64,000 nucleotides of DNA from Sphingobacterium sp. (GCA_029239355.1 JAQZAZ010000029.1:1-64000); one strand, 5' to 3'; numbered from the stretch's first letter, positions 7,954 to 18,111 are shown. Notes: generated from the letters alone by a model not told the origin. Numbers and translations are program-made.

Positions 7954-9720
7954 ATGAATCTAAGACGTTATAATATCTATTTCAATACGCATACTATCTC
8001 GGGGATAATCATCTGCGCTATTTTGTATGTGATCTTTTTTGCAGGATCCTTTTCATTCTTTAAAAATGAGATCAATGCTTGGCAAAAAAATGAGTCGGAC
8101 AAAGGTGGAACGTACGGGAATACGGTATTTGATCATCTCTTGGATTCTATCGGTCAGCACAAAGCGCTCAAAGGAAGAGATATCGCCTTCTACATGCAGC
8201 ATAACGGCCATGCAGGCTATGTCAATATTGGTCCCTCACAGGATACCGTAGTAGCCAACAAGGCCAAAGAGCTGGCCGCTAAAAAGAACAAGGCCGCCGA
8301 AGTAAAAGATGACAAAAAGAAGAAACGTAGCCGTGGGCGGCGTGGAGCGGAAGACACGATGTATTTTTCCTATGACCTGGCAACAAAAAAGTCTTCAGAT
8401 TATAGCGATGGCTATACAATGGGCGAGTTTTTGTATCGTCTCCATTTCCTGGCCCCACTCAATCAGATCGGCATCAATATCGGAAGACCTTTTGGCTATA
8501 CCTTGGCGGGCTTGGTTTCATTTATCTTCCTTTTTGCACTGATATCTGGCTTAATGCTCCATTGGGACAAAATTAAATCAAATTTTTTTGTATTCAGACC
8601 GGGAAACAAGTGGAAAACCGTATGGACCGACATGCATACGGCACTCGGTGTGATCGGGTTCCCTTACCAGTTTATGTATGCGCTGACAGGTATCGTCCTT
8701 ATCGTGAATTCAGTCCTTATTATTCCGTTTAGCAAATACCTTTATGATGGTAAGGAAGATGAGGTTTATGCTGCACTTGGCTACAACGACAATACAAAAT
8801 ATACCTATCTGTACGAGCCTCTCACTACAACCTTTAAGATGAGTGATTTTTTAGATAAACTGGAAAGCAAATGGCCAAACAGCCATATGAACCGTATCTT
8901 TGTCAAAAATTATGGCGACAAGAGCATGCATATTGTCGCCTTATATGATGCCGATATCGATAAAAACTTTGCTGGCTCAGGTCGGATTGTCTATCGTGTA
9001 ACGGACAATAAAATACTTTTTGAAAAATCAGCCGCGGATAATGGCACCTATCTAGATTATATGAAGGGGTTTATTTACCGCCTGCACCTTGCCGATTTTG
9101 GTGGCTATCCGATCAAAATCATTTACTTTGTCTTGGGTATCATGGGCTGTTTTGTCATTATTTCAGGCATCCTGATCTGGTTGGTCGCCCGTGATAAAAA
9201 TAATATACCGAAGCGTAAGCGCATCTTCAACCTTTGGGCTGCCAATGTATTTATGGCTGCATGTCTCACGATGTTTCCTGTCACAGCAGCGACTTTTATC
9301 GCGGTTAAACTGACAGCAAAAGTGGATCAGCCCTTTATATTCCATGTTTATTTTTACAGCTGGCTGGTCTTAGGTGTTTTTTATATTATTCGCCGCAATA
9401 TCGGAAAAACAAATCGGGAAACCCTCCTGCTGGGGTCGGTATTGTCCTTTGCGGTACCAATTGTGAATGGGATAAAAACCGGAAACTGGATATGGGTAAG
9501 CTATACATCAGGAGCAAATGACATATTATTGGTAGATCTACTTTGGCTCACCTTGGGGACCATTGGAATGCTGATCTTCACAAAGTTGCTTCAATCGGCA
9601 AAAAAAGATGGTGACAGCGCTAAACAGGCTCCTTCCAGTGAAGCGAATAACAGTATCAGAAAAGCCTCGCCACCAAAACGGACTTTTGCCTTAAAAAGCA
9701 ATCCTATAACAGAAGTATAA
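7954..9720 (+). CDS. PepSY-associated transmembrane protein (probable ferric-complex reductase)
   Basis: This 588-residue inner-membrane protein begins MNLRRYNIYFNTHTISG, the usual start of PepSY_TM proteins. It has a first membrane helix at about 15-35, a periplasmic stretch holding a Lys/Arg-rich linker (KKKKRSRGRRG), further helices near 175-200, 225-255, 385-410 and several at the C terminus, and His residues in or near helices that could bind haem (MLHWDK, DMHTALG, YRLHL). Relatives are thought to reduce or strip iron from siderophores. The open frame reaches back to 7834, but that extension overlaps the upstream gene and lacks the family pattern, so the ATG at 7954 is chosen. It is last in the operon. 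Confidence 0.85.
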   Translation: MNLRRYNIYFNTHTISGIIICAILYVIFFAGSFSFFKNEINAWQKNESDKGGTYGNTVFDHLLDSIGQHKALKGRDIAFYMQHNGHAGYVNIGPSQDTVVANKAKELAAKKNKAAEVKDDKKKKRSRGRRGAEDTMYFSYDLATKKSSDYSDGYTMGEFLYRLHFLAPLNQIGINIGRPFGYTLAGLVSFIFLFALISGLMLHWDKIKSNFFVFRPGNKWKTVWTDMHTALGVIGFPYQFMYALTGIVLIVNSVLIIPFSKYLYDGKEDEVYAALGYNDNTKYTYLYEPLTTTFKMSDFLDKLESKWPNSHMNRIFVKNYGDKSMHIVALYDADIDKNFAGSGRIVYRVTDNKILFEKSAADNGTYLDYMKGFIYRLHLADFGGYPIKIIYFVLGIMGCFVIISGILIWLVARDKNNIPKRKRIFNLWAANVFMAACLTMFPVTAATFIAVKLTAKVDQPFIFHVYFYSWLVLGVFYIIRRNIGKTNRETLLLGSVLSFAVPIVNGIKTGNWIWVSYTSGANDILLVDLLWLTLGTIGMLIFTKLLQSAKKDGDSAKQAPSSEANNSIRKASPPKRTFALKSNPITEV

Positions 9721-9739
9721 ATTGTCGCTGCTCATATCT

Positions 9740-9774
9740 GCAAAGGATGAGCTGTAGAGCTCGCCTTTGCTTTC
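9740..9774 (+). terminator. Hairpin after the PepSY operon
   Basis: GCAAAGG (9740-9746) pairs with CCTTTGC (9764-9770), with inner GAGCT/AGCTC pairs and a 4-base loop; a short T-rich stretch follows. It is 20 bp after the stop codon. Confidence 0.75.
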
Positions 9775-9799
9775 ATTAGCCATAGCCTTACAATCCATA

Positions 9800-9840
9800 A
9801 TCTAAATACTCAATACTAACTACTAAGATCTAAATACTAA
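9800..9840. repeat. AATACT-rich simple repeat
   Basis: ATCTAAATACT occurs at 9800-9810 and 9828-9838, with CAATACTAACTACTAAG between. The second copy overlaps the stop codon of rarA. A related tandem (AGTATTG units) lies at 28487-28504 just before pafA. These look like slippage-prone intergenic repeats. Confidence 0.6.
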
Positions 9841-11117
9841 TACTTATACTTCTCCTTCCACTTGTCGCGTAGGCTCTGGCGGATCTTCTCTTCCTGTGGA
9901 TTTTGCCCTGGTTCATATAGCTTTACACCGCTTACTTCTTTCGGTAGAAATTCCTGTACCACAAAGTTTCCGGGAAAGGCATGCGCATATTTATATTCAG
10001 CGCCATAATTGAGATCTTTCATCAGCTTGGTGGGTGCATTACGAATATGCAGGGGGACAGACAGGTCACCGGTCTGCTTCACCAGGGCCTGTGCCTTGTT
10101 AATGGCTTCGTACGAGGCATTGCTCTTAACTGAAGTGGCTAGATAAATCACGGTCTGCGATAGAATAATTCGCGATTCGGGCCAGCCGATTACATTCACC
10201 GCCTGAAAACAGTTGTTGGCCAACAGGAGTGCATTGGGATTGGAATTACCAATATCTTCGGAAGCCAAGATCAATAAACGTCGTGCTATAAAGGATGGAT
10301 CCTCGCCTCCTTCGATCATACGCGCCAGCCAGTACACCGCCGCATTGGGGTCGGATCCGCGAATAGACTTTATAAATGCCGAAATAATATCATAGTGCTG
10401 TTCGCCCGCCTTGTCATATATGGCCATATTCTGCTGCACTTGCCGCAGGACAAAAGCATTGGTAATCGGCTCCTTGTGGAGAACAGCTGCATTGACCACA
10501 AGCTCAAGTACATTCAATAGCTTGCGTGCATCACCGCCCGACAAACGCAATAACGCCTCATACTCTTCAACGACGATATCATGCTTTTGGAGGTATTCAT
10601 CCTCATGCAATGCCTTTTGCACGAGGCCAATAAGATCCTCCTCGGACAGATGCTCGAGCACATAGACCTGACAACGGGAAAGCAATGCTGATATCACTTC
10701 AAATGAGGGGTTTTCGGTGGTAGCACCGATCAAGGTGACCAAGCCACGCTCGACAGCCCCCAACAATGAATCCTGCTGGGATTTGGAAAAACGATGGATC
10801 TCATCGATAAATAGAATCGGCTGATCCTGATTAAAATTCATCAGCCGTTCGGCTTTATCAATCACCTCCCGGATATCTTTTACACCAGCTTGTATAGCGC
10901 TCAAGGAGAAAAAGGGCCTATCCAGCTCTTTCGCAATCAATAAAGCCAAGCTCGTTTTTCCCACCCCCGGAGGACCCCACAAGATCATCGAAGGAATATT
11001 CTTTTGTTGAATCGCATGATAGAGTACTGCATCAGGACCGACGATATGCTGTTGCCCTACATAATCACTCAATTGATGTGGGCGCAGTCGTTCTGCAAGT
11101 GGGATACGTGTTGCCAT
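9837..11117 (-). CDS. rarA: Replication-associated recombination protein A (AAA+ ATPase)
   Basis: This 426-residue protein has Walker A GPPGVGKT at 48-55, Walker B with DEIH at 105-108, a sensor-1 region (LIGATTENPSFEV) and arginine-finger region (LLSRCQVYVL), then the helical C-terminal tetramer domain with GGEDPSFIARRLLILASEDIG. This is the full RarA/MgsA layout, close to the bacterial length of 420-450. It acts at stalled replication forks, interacting with single-strand binding protein and unwinding DNA ends. It is a single gene on the minus strand with convergent and divergent neighbours. Confidence 0.96.
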   Translation of the reverse strand: MATRIPLAERLRPHQLSDYVGQQHIVGPDAVLYHAIQQKNIPSMILWGPPGVGKTSLALLIAKELDRPFFSLSAIQAGVKDIREVIDKAERLMNFNQDQPILFIDEIHRFSKSQQDSLLGAVERGLVTLIGATTENPSFEVISALLSRCQVYVLEHLSEEDLIGLVQKALHEDEYLQKHDIVVEEYEALLRLSGGDARKLLNVLELVVNAAVLHKEPITNAFVLRQVQQNMAIYDKAGEQHYDIISAFIKSIRGSDPNAAVYWLARMIEGGEDPSFIARRLLILASEDIGNSNPNALLLANNCFQAVNVIGWPESRIILSQTVIYLATSVKSNASYEAINKAQALVKQTGDLSVPLHIRNAPTKLMKDLNYGAEYKYAHAFPGNFVVQEFLPKEVSGVKLYEPGQNPQEEKIRQSLRDKWKEKYKY

Positions 11118-11376
11118 ATGACAAATTTAAAAATTAAACAGCACAATAACTAAATATCTTAGTCAACTTGATTAAGTACCGCTGAAAAGTCGCAGCCTTG
11201 CAACGACTAAGTCTCCATACTAAGCTACTGGCCCTAAAATTAAACAAAGAAGATACTTGCTCAGCTACAGGCTTGTATCAGCAAGGTCTCAATGTGCAAT
11301 ACGAACCATACAATACGCAAAAAAACACTTTAACATTTTTTCACATAATTTTTCGTCATATTTGTATTACACGTTA

Positions 11377-11389
11377 ATTACGACGTAAT
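11377..11389. promoter_or_regulatory. Short dyad ahead of the TPR gene
   Basis: ATTACG and CGTAAT are perfectly complementary around one central base, ending 5 bp before the start codon at 11395. It could be an operator or an mRNA hairpin limiting translation. No binding protein is suggested by the sequence. Confidence 0.35.
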
Positions 11390-11394
11390 AATGC

Positions 11395-12498
11395 ATGAGG
11401 ATGACGAAATACTGGACCTTACTTTTGGCAGCCCTAACCACAACCCTTGGAATGAGCGGAAAGGTATGGGCACAGCAAACCCCAAAGGATTATACTGGGG
11501 CAATAAAAAAATACGATGCTTCTTTTAAGGGAATAGGTCCGGAGGTGTATTTCCTACCGCCACCAAAGACCGAAAATGAAATTATTGAGGATAATTATAG
11601 CGATAAAAAGGACTTCAGCAGGGAAATCGAGCGGCAGCTGCTCTTCCAGCGCTTATTGCTGCAACTGAAAAGCACCAATAACATAGGGCATTTTCAATAC
11701 CTAATGAATCCTGTCCCACCCAATACCGTAGCATGGAATAATGCCATCGAAAATCAAAAGAAATCGGAAAACTGGATCGCGGGCTATGCCTTGGCAAATG
11801 AGGCCGCACTATTTGCCATTAAAAACAACGATAGCAGCAATGCGTCAAAATTCCTCTATGACGCCCTGTCATTAGCAAATCGTACAGACAATACCAATGA
11901 TATTGCTACGATCAGTCTGAACTTGAGCAATTTTCTTTTGTATCATGGCGACTTTGTCAAAGCAGAAGAGAGTGCCCAAAAATACCATAGTCATGCGACA
12001 GTCAGCAAAAGCTATGTCGAACAGGCAAATGCCTGGCTGTTAATTGCGATGGCACGTGCGGGGCAGGGAAATTTTAAGGCCGCTGAGAATAACATTATCC
12101 GTAGTGCTATCCCACTATTCAATAAAGCAAAAGCTTATGAAGGCAAAATATTCGCATGGGAGATGCTTGCTGAGATTTATTTTAACCAGAATAAATACAC
12201 CGAAGCGCAGTGGTTTTTGCTACAAGCACGTGACCTGGCCAATGCAAAGAAATTGAGCGGCGAACTTGCAGAGATCGAATATCTCCTTGCTGCCTCCAAA
12301 CAAAAGGATGGTAATTACAAGATCGCCATAAAAGAATTTATTCAGGCGGCGGAATTGGCTTCTAACGAGAATAACAAACAGCTTTCATTGGCTATATTGG
12401 ACAAATTGGGCGAAGTATACCTGGTGCTGAAAGATTATCCCTCAGCCGACCAGACATACAAAGCTTATACACAACTGAAAAACGAATTGTACAATTAG
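11395..12498 (+). CDS. Secreted tetratricopeptide-repeat protein
   Basis: This 367-residue protein has a signal peptide (cleavage after about GKVWAQ) and then mostly helical sequence. At least four TPR-like helix pairs are visible from about residue 150 on (for example AYEGKIFAWEMLAEIYFNQN, then EAQWFLLQARDLANAKK, and LAILDKLGEVYLVLKDYPSA). It should act as a scaffold for protein contacts in the periplasm or at the outer membrane. Two close ATG codons (11395 and 11401) are both possible starts. It stands 175 bp ahead of the Prc-type protease on the same strand, so a functional link is possible but not shown. Confidence 0.75.
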   Translation: MRMTKYWTLLLAALTTTLGMSGKVWAQQTPKDYTGAIKKYDASFKGIGPEVYFLPPPKTENEIIEDNYSDKKDFSREIERQLLFQRLLLQLKSTNNIGHFQYLMNPVPPNTVAWNNAIENQKKSENWIAGYALANEAALFAIKNNDSSNASKFLYDALSLANRTDNTNDIATISLNLSNFLLYHGDFVKAEESAQKYHSHATVSKSYVEQANAWLLIAMARAGQGNFKAAENNIIRSAIPLFNKAKAYEGKIFAWEMLAEIYFNQNKYTEAQWFLLQARDLANAKKLSGELAEIEYLLAASKQKDGNYKIAIKEFIQAAELASNENNKQLSLAILDKLGEVYLVLKDYPSADQTYKAYTQLKNELYN

Positions 12499-12673
12499 GA
12501 CTTTCATACAAAATATCACCCGAGGAACCGAAAGTAGGAATAAATTGTATTTTAAGCTTTTTGTAAATATTAAAGGATAATTCAAATAAATTTTTAGAAT
12601 CTATGTTAATGTGCTATGAATTTCACTAAATTTAGCACGCTTATCAATAAGAGCTGAAAATTTTTTTTATAAA

Positions 12674-14818
12674 ATGATTATTAAAACTGTCGAAAATATG
12701 TTTAGGAAACTCATATTTGCACTTTTTGTGGTATCTATTGTCTCCTGTGGATCAAAACCACGGGTGGCGCTTCCAGATGACGGTGGGCTCAAGCCGAGCA
12801 CCCAGCATCAGATCATCGCCAAAGAAGTGATTGGATTACTGGAAAATGCGAGCTACAAGAAGGTCAAAATGAATGACTCGATATCTGGAATTATCTATGA
12901 TAATCTGATCAAAGGTTTGGACCAAAGCAAAAATTATTTACTCCAGTCGGATATCGATGAATTTCAAGCTTACAAGAGTAATCTTGCCCAAGATATAAAA
13001 GATGGCGACCTTTCGCCGGCCTTCCATATCTTTAATACGTACAAAAAAAGATATTTGGAAAGAATGCAATACGCGCTTTCTGAAATCGACAAAACACATG
13101 ACTTTACCAAAGACGAATTCTATCAACCCAACCGGGAAAAATTAAGCTGGTTCAAAACAGATGCAGAGGCAAATGACCAATGGCGTAAACGCGTGAAGTA
13201 TGACTTGTTGAACTTGGAAACAGCTAGTGGAAAATCTACGGACAGCGCTAAAACCAAACAGGTGGAGACATTGAAAAAACGTTATGTGAATTTAATCTCG
13301 CAAACAAAAAAATACAATGCCAACGACGCATTCCAGATCATTATGCAGTCTCTGACTGATGCTGTAGACCCGCATACTTCCTATTTCAACCCATCGTATG
13401 CACAAGCCTTTAACGAAGGCATGGCAAATACTTTTGAAGGTATTGGTGCACGACTAATGATTGACAATGAGGCGGTGAGTATCAATGAGATCATCCCTGG
13501 TGGCCCTATTTTTAAGGACAAGACCATTCAGGTGAATGATAAGATCATTGGGGTCGCTCAAGGCAAAGATGGTGAATTTGAAGATATCATCGGCTGGAGA
13601 TTGGATGCTGCTGTAGCTAAAATAAAAGGGCCTAAAGGAACAATCGTACGACTTAAGATCATTCCAGCAGGGCAACCGATGAACTCGCATCCGCGTATTG
13701 TCTCCTTGGTCCGCGAGAAAATCGTTGTCGAGGAGGAATCGGCCAAAAAAGAGATCATGAACATTAAAGGTACGGATGGAAAAATGTATAAGGTGGGGGT
13801 GATCAATATCCCTAAATTTTACATGGACTTTGAGGCATACAGGAGACGTGACCCCAACTACAAAAGTACAACAAGAGACGTAAGGTTAATCCTGGATACG
13901 CTCAAACAGGCCAAAGTAGATGCTGTACTCATCGATCTACGCTTCAACGGCGGAGGCTCTCTTCCTGAGGCTATTGATCTGACAGGATTGTTTATTGACA
14001 AAGGACCTGTCGTACAAGTAAGGGATACAAAAAATAATATTGATGTCGAGGAAGACAAAAATGCAGGGGTAGCTTGGGATGGTCCATTGGGGGTAATCAT
14101 CAACCGTTTCTCGGCCTCGGCTTCTGAAATCTTTGCCGGTGCAATTCAAGACTATGGCAGAGGGGTAATCTTAGGCTCACAGAGTTATGGTAAAGGAACT
14201 GTTCAATCTGCGATCGACATGTCACGTGTCATTAGCCCAACTAGCCGCTTATTATTGAAAGCTTCGGGCGAGAAGGATCCGGATACCCCCGAAGGTGCAC
14301 CACAATATGGTCAGATCAATATTACACTGGGTAAATTTTACCGTGTCAATGGTAGCAGTACACAACATAAGGGAGTAACACCGGATATTACCTTCCCATC
14401 TCAATTCTCTGCAGAGAAATTTGGTGAAAGTTCGGAAAAATCTGCTCTCCCTTGGGATCAAATCCAATCCAGCAACTTCAAAAAAGTCGCTGATATGGGC
14501 GGTGTAGACAAAAAGCTCGAAACCTTGCACGAGGCGCGTATCAAAAATTCCCTTGAATACAAGTACCTGAAAGAGGATATCGAAGAGGCTCAAAAAGATG
14601 AGGATGTGAAAATTTCACTGGAATTGAATAAATTCAAAAAAGAAAAAGATGACAATCTCAAGAAAAATAAAGAACGTATCAATGCTTTATTGAAATTACA
14701 GGGCAAACCAGCATGGGAAGAGGGTAAACCGCAACCAAAAATGGACCTTGACTTTGTCAAAGATGAAAGTGCGAAAGTAATGACGGATTACATCATCAAT
14801 TTTGCTGGCAAAAAATAA
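12674..14818 (+). CDS. prc: Prc-type carboxy-terminal processing protease (S41), lipoprotein
   Basis: This 714-residue protein has a lipoprotein signal (VVSIVSC), an N-terminal helical domain (to about 230), a PDZ domain (about 235-330), the S41 catalytic core and a charged C-terminal domain of the DUF3340 type. The catalytic dyad is the Ser in FSASASEIFAG and the Lys in QSYGKGTV. Size and order match the tail-specific protease Prc, which trims or degrades periplasmic proteins, including peptidoglycan enzymes in other bacteria. An internal ATG at 12698 gives a more usual lipoprotein signal and may be the true start. A perfect 40-bp terminator palindrome follows. Confidence 0.9.
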   Translation: MIIKTVENMFRKLIFALFVVSIVSCGSKPRVALPDDGGLKPSTQHQIIAKEVIGLLENASYKKVKMNDSISGIIYDNLIKGLDQSKNYLLQSDIDEFQAYKSNLAQDIKDGDLSPAFHIFNTYKKRYLERMQYALSEIDKTHDFTKDEFYQPNREKLSWFKTDAEANDQWRKRVKYDLLNLETASGKSTDSAKTKQVETLKKRYVNLISQTKKYNANDAFQIIMQSLTDAVDPHTSYFNPSYAQAFNEGMANTFEGIGARLMIDNEAVSINEIIPGGPIFKDKTIQVNDKIIGVAQGKDGEFEDIIGWRLDAAVAKIKGPKGTIVRLKIIPAGQPMNSHPRIVSLVREKIVVEEESAKKEIMNIKGTDGKMYKVGVINIPKFYMDFEAYRRRDPNYKSTTRDVRLILDTLKQAKVDAVLIDLRFNGGGSLPEAIDLTGLFIDKGPVVQVRDTKNNIDVEEDKNAGVAWDGPLGVIINRFSASASEIFAGAIQDYGRGVILGSQSYGKGTVQSAIDMSRVISPTSRLLLKASGEKDPDTPEGAPQYGQINITLGKFYRVNGSSTQHKGVTPDITFPSQFSAEKFGESSEKSALPWDQIQSSNFKKVADMGGVDKKLETLHEARIKNSLEYKYLKEDIEEAQKDEDVKISLELNKFKKEKDDNLKKNKERINALLKLQGKPAWEEGKPQPKMDLDFVKDESAKVMTDYIINFAGKK

Positions 14819-14868
14819 GAAGTGATCAAGGAGAAGTATAAAAAAGAAGAAAAACCTTGCTCCAAGTT

Positions 14869-14908
14869 AAAAAAAAAGTTAAAAGCTGCAGCTTTTAACT
14901 TTTTTTTT
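14869..14908. terminator. Perfect 40-bp terminator palindrome
   Basis: Nine A, then AGTTAAAAGCTGCAGCTTTT, then the complementary end and nine T. The whole 40 bp is self-complementary, so it can stop transcription from either side; it ends the prc transcript. Confidence 0.93.
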
Positions 14909-15089
14909 ATATCTTAAAGTCGTCTTTTGAAAAGCGCTTTTTTACATAAAAATCGCCTGACCTACAACCACAAGAACACACTTGCTTGCAAGATTTAATT
15001 TTTTTAGATCAAATTACTCAACATTTAAACACTAAAAACTGTTCTGAACACTTTACATTTATTGTTATATTATAATTTAGATAAGCAAA

Positions 15090-16475
15090 ATGAGCAAAAC
15101 GATCAAGAAAATCTGCTGCATCGGAGCTGGCTATGTGGGAGGCCCTACCATGTCTGTAATTGCCAAACAATGTCCCCATATCGACGTGACAATTGTGGAC
15201 GTAAATGCCGCCCGCATTAATGCCTGGAATGATAAAAACTTAGAAAACCTTCCTGTGTATGAACCCGGACTAAGTGAAATCGTCGCAGAGGCGCGTAACC
15301 GAAATTTGTTTTTCTCCACAGATATCGACAAAGCTATTGACGAAGCAGATATGATTTTTATCTCGGTTAATACGCCAACAAAGAACTACGGCAAAGGAAA
15401 GGGCCTTGCTGCAGATCTAAAGTATATCGAATTGTGCGCCCGCCAAATCGCAGCAGTGGCCAAAAACAACAAAATAGTTGTTGAGAAATCCACGCTTCCC
15501 GTCCGTACAGCAGCAGCTCTAAAAAGTATTCTTGACAACACTGGAAATGGTGTCGACTTTCATATTTTATCAAATCCAGAATTTCTGGCAGAAGGTACTG
15601 CTATTACAGATCTGATCAATCCGGACCGAGTGCTAATTGGAGGTGAAAATGAAAACGCCATTGCTGCACTTGTCGATATTTATGCAAACTGGGTAGAACG
15701 GAGCAAGATATTGACCACAAACCTATGGTCTTCTGAACTTTCTAAATTAACAGCTAATGCATTTTTAGCGCAACGAGTGTCTTCAATAAATGCCATTTCA
15801 GCATTATGTGAAAAGACCGGGGCTAACGTGGATGAAGTAGCTAAAGCAATTGGTATGGATACGCGTATTGGTTCAAAATTTCTTAAAGCATCGGTGGGTT
15901 TCGGTGGATCTTGTTTTCAAAAAGATATTCTCAATCTGGTTTATATAGCTAGAAGCTATGGCCTAACCGAAGTAGCCGATTATTGGGACCAGGTAATCAT
16001 CATGAACGACTATCAAAAGCATCGATTCGCAGACCATATTATTCAAACATTGTATAATACGGTTTCTGGTAAAAAAATTGCTTTTTTAGGGTGGGCCTTT
16101 AAAAAAGATACCAACGACACACGCGAATCTGCCGCTATTTATGTTGCAGACTACCTACTCAACGAGCAGGCCGAAATTACTGTTTACGACCCAAAGGTCA
16201 GTGCCGAGCGAATTTATGCAGACCTTGACGATTTAAACTCACGCTCATCAGATGAAAATAGACGCTTAGTCAAAGTCGTTAATACACCGTATGATGCCTG
16301 CGATGATGCCCACGCCATTGCAATACTCACAGAATGGGATGTATTCAAAACCTATGAGTGGCAAAAGATAAAGGAAAAAATGAAAAAGCCCGCTTTCGTA
16401 TTCGACGGACGCAAGCTCCTAAATCGTAAAGAGCTAGAAGATATCGGATTTAAATATTACGCAATTGGCGAATAA
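15090..16475 (+). CDS. ugd: UDP-glucose 6-dehydrogenase (animal-like subfamily)
   Basis: This 461-residue enzyme oxidises UDP-glucose to UDP-glucuronate with two NAD+. The N-terminal Rossmann motif is GAGYVGGPT (about residues 12-20), the catalytic Cys is C275 in GGSCFQKDI, and the C-terminal Rossmann domain starts near [20 protein letters not shown]. The form of these motifs ([20 protein letters not shown]) and the length are those of the eukaryote-like subgroup. This differs from the shorter dehydrogenase at 45.7 kb. UDP-glucuronate feeds capsule, exopolysaccharide or lipopolysaccharide synthesis. It is a single-gene unit ending at the hairpin at 16500-16549. Confidence 0.93.
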   Translation: MSKTIKKICCIGAGYVGGPTMSVIAKQCPHIDVTIVDVNAARINAWNDKNLENLPVYEPGLSEIVAEARNRNLFFSTDIDKAIDEADMIFISVNTPTKNYGKGKGLAADLKYIELCARQIAAVAKNNKIVVEKSTLPVRTAAALKSILDNTGNGVDFHILSNPEFLAEGTAITDLINPDRVLIGGENENAIAALVDIYANWVERSKILTTNLWSSELSKLTANAFLAQRVSSINAISALCEKTGANVDEVAKAIGMDTRIGSKFLKASVGFGGSCFQKDILNLVYIARSYGLTEVADYWDQVIIMNDYQKHRFADHIIQTLYNTVSGKKIAFLGWAFKKDTNDTRESAAIYVADYLLNEQAEITVYDPKVSAERIYADLDDLNSRSSDENRRLVKVVNTPYDACDDAHAIAILTEWDVFKTYEWQKIKEKMKKPAFVFDGRKLLNRKELEDIGFKYYAIGE

Positions 16476-16499
16476 TTATTCGTACAAGTGATTGGAAAG

Positions 16500-16556
16500 A
16501 GGGACTTTAAGCCAGATGCTCTTAGTTTTGAGCGATAGGCTATGTCCCTTTTTATT
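16500..16556 (+). terminator. Terminator of ugd
   Basis: A branched stem joins AGGGAC (16500-16505) to GTCCCT (16544-16549), with inner AGCC/GGCT and GCTC/GAGC pairs, then T-rich sequence. Confidence 0.85.
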
Positions 16557-16727
16557 CTATATAATATTGTCTTTAAATCGCAATTTCACCTTTTGTTTGT
16601 AACTTATCGTAAGATTAGTTGTTATATTAAAAACGGAAGTACAAATAGACGCTAAGGGTAATGACCCTGCAACAACATGTACTGTACCAGTGATTCCGGA
16701 GAAACCGAATTTAACAATTAAAAAGAC

Positions 16728-17564
16728 ATGAGCATGAAACGTATCCTGCTTTTAACCGACTTTTCAGAAAATGCACTTCTAGCTGCAAAACAGGTAGCCC
16801 TTTGTACAACGGCCTGGAAAACTGAACAAGTGATTGTTTACCATACGTACAACAGCGTAACAATTGTCAACAACGAACCTATTGTTGTAGTCAATGACGA
16901 AGTAAAAGGGGCCAAAGAGAACGAATTAAATTCCTGGCTAGAGCTGATCAGACCGCTCTTTCCACCACAAGTGGCCTTATCCCATAGGATGGAAGATGTC
17001 GACCTTCCGATAGGTGTAAATGACTTATGCAAATCTGAGCATATCGATCTGGTGGCGCTGGGCATCACAGGCCAGACTGGCTTTGCCAAAATATTGGTGG
17101 GAAGCAATGCCATTACTTTAATGGATATCTGCAATAAGCCGATGTTGATTGTCTCTCATAAGGTTAATCCAGCAGTGCCAAAGCATGTACTGGCGACAAC
17201 TGACCTGAAAGAAGTAGACCGCAAATTGAGTCTGTTTAACCTGGATCAGGTGCTCGATGCTTTCTCCGCCCAGTTATATGTGTTGAACGTAGCCAAGAGA
17301 GAGGCTTCCGCCGCAGATTTGGCCCAGGAATTAAAACATTTGCATGAACGCCTAGACAAGTACAAACCGATCTATGATTACATCAGCCATGACGATATCA
17401 CGATGGGGATAGCAGAATATGCGAAAGAGAAACATATTGACCTTATCCTCTCCTTCCATAAGAAACAAGGTTTATTGGCAAGCTTATTTAAAACGAGTAT
17501 CTCCAAAAAGATGGCATGGAATGGTGCTGCCAATTTATTGGTCATTCCAATGGACAAGTCATAG
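16728..17564 (+). CDS. Universal stress protein, tandem UspA domains
   Basis: This 278-residue cytosolic protein has two Usp domains. The first (residues 1-145) opens with KRILLLTDFSENA and holds the ATP-binding pattern G-x2-G-x9-GS as GITG...VGS; the second (about 148-278) is degenerate and lacks that pattern. Such proteins bind ATP or other nucleotides and help in starvation, oxygen or redox stress, but the exact role here is unknown. It is a paralogue of the gene at 18369, with a DoxX gene between them on the opposite strand. A second ATG two codons in (16734) is an alternative start. Confidence 0.9.
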   Translation: MSMKRILLLTDFSENALLAAKQVALCTTAWKTEQVIVYHTYNSVTIVNNEPIVVVNDEVKGAKENELNSWLELIRPLFPPQVALSHRMEDVDLPIGVNDLCKSEHIDLVALGITGQTGFAKILVGSNAITLMDICNKPMLIVSHKVNPAVPKHVLATTDLKEVDRKLSLFNLDQVLDAFSAQLYVLNVAKREASAADLAQELKHLHERLDKYKPIYDYISHDDITMGIAEYAKEKHIDLILSFHKKQGLLASLFKTSISKKMAWNGAANLLVIPMDKS

Positions 17565-17589
17565 CTAATAAAGCAGGTAAGCAACCAGA

Positions 17590-17635
17590 CAAGGAGACTT
17601 ACGTGAACAGAATCCAGTTCATGCAAGTCTCCTTG
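17590..17635. terminator. Hairpin between convergent genes
   Basis: CAAGGAGACTT (17590-17600) pairs with AAGTCTCCTTG (17625-17635), with an inner TGAAC/GTTCA pair. It lies between the convergent universal stress and DoxX genes. There is no clear T-run, so termination strength is uncertain. Confidence 0.65.
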
Positions 17636-17703
17636 CCTCATGGTTTAACGAATGGTGCCGCCACTTACTTATAACAGGACGCAACTTGCTTATATATTTG
17701 CAA

Positions 17704-18111
17704 CTACTTCTTGTCTACGGAATGTTTACCTGGCCCGACAAAGACCAGACCTAAAAACACGAAGAACAATTCGATGGCGTGTGAGGCTCCTGAGACACCG
17801 TCGCCTTTGGAAAGGTGCATCAATCCTGCAACCACCATGGTGAAGGCAAGTAGCAGCGCCGAAGGTCTAAAGAAGAGACCCAATAGTAAAAAAAGACCGC
17901 CAATCGTTTCTGTGGCTGCAGCCATAAAACCCCAAAATGCCGGCATAAAATTGATGCCCATATTGCCCATTGCTTTTCCGACCCCCGCCCAGAGTTCCGG
18001 CCCTCCTTGAAGCTTGGGCAGACCATGCATAATCATCATGACACCTAATCCGATACGAAGGATCAACAAACCTGTATCTCTATATTTCCCCAATGAATTC
18101 CAAATTGCCAT
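17704..18111 (-). CDS. DoxX family membrane protein
   Basis: This 135-residue protein has four transmembrane helices (about 12-30, 55-76, 82-102 and 112-128). The first holds RIGLGVMMIMHGLPKL, a hallmark of DoxX, and the family GLFFRP turn follows the second. DoxX proteins act in redox-linked membrane processes, such as a membrane oxidoreductase complex in mycobacteria; the role here is not known. It lies between two universal stress genes, convergent with the first and divergent from the second. Confidence 0.9.
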   Translation of the reverse strand: MAIWNSLGKYRDTGLLILRIGLGVMMIMHGLPKLQGGPELWAGVGKAMGNMGINFMPAFWGFMAAATETIGGLFLLLGLFFRPSALLLAFTMVVAGLMHLSKGDGVSGASHAIELFFVFLGLVFVGPGKHSVDKK

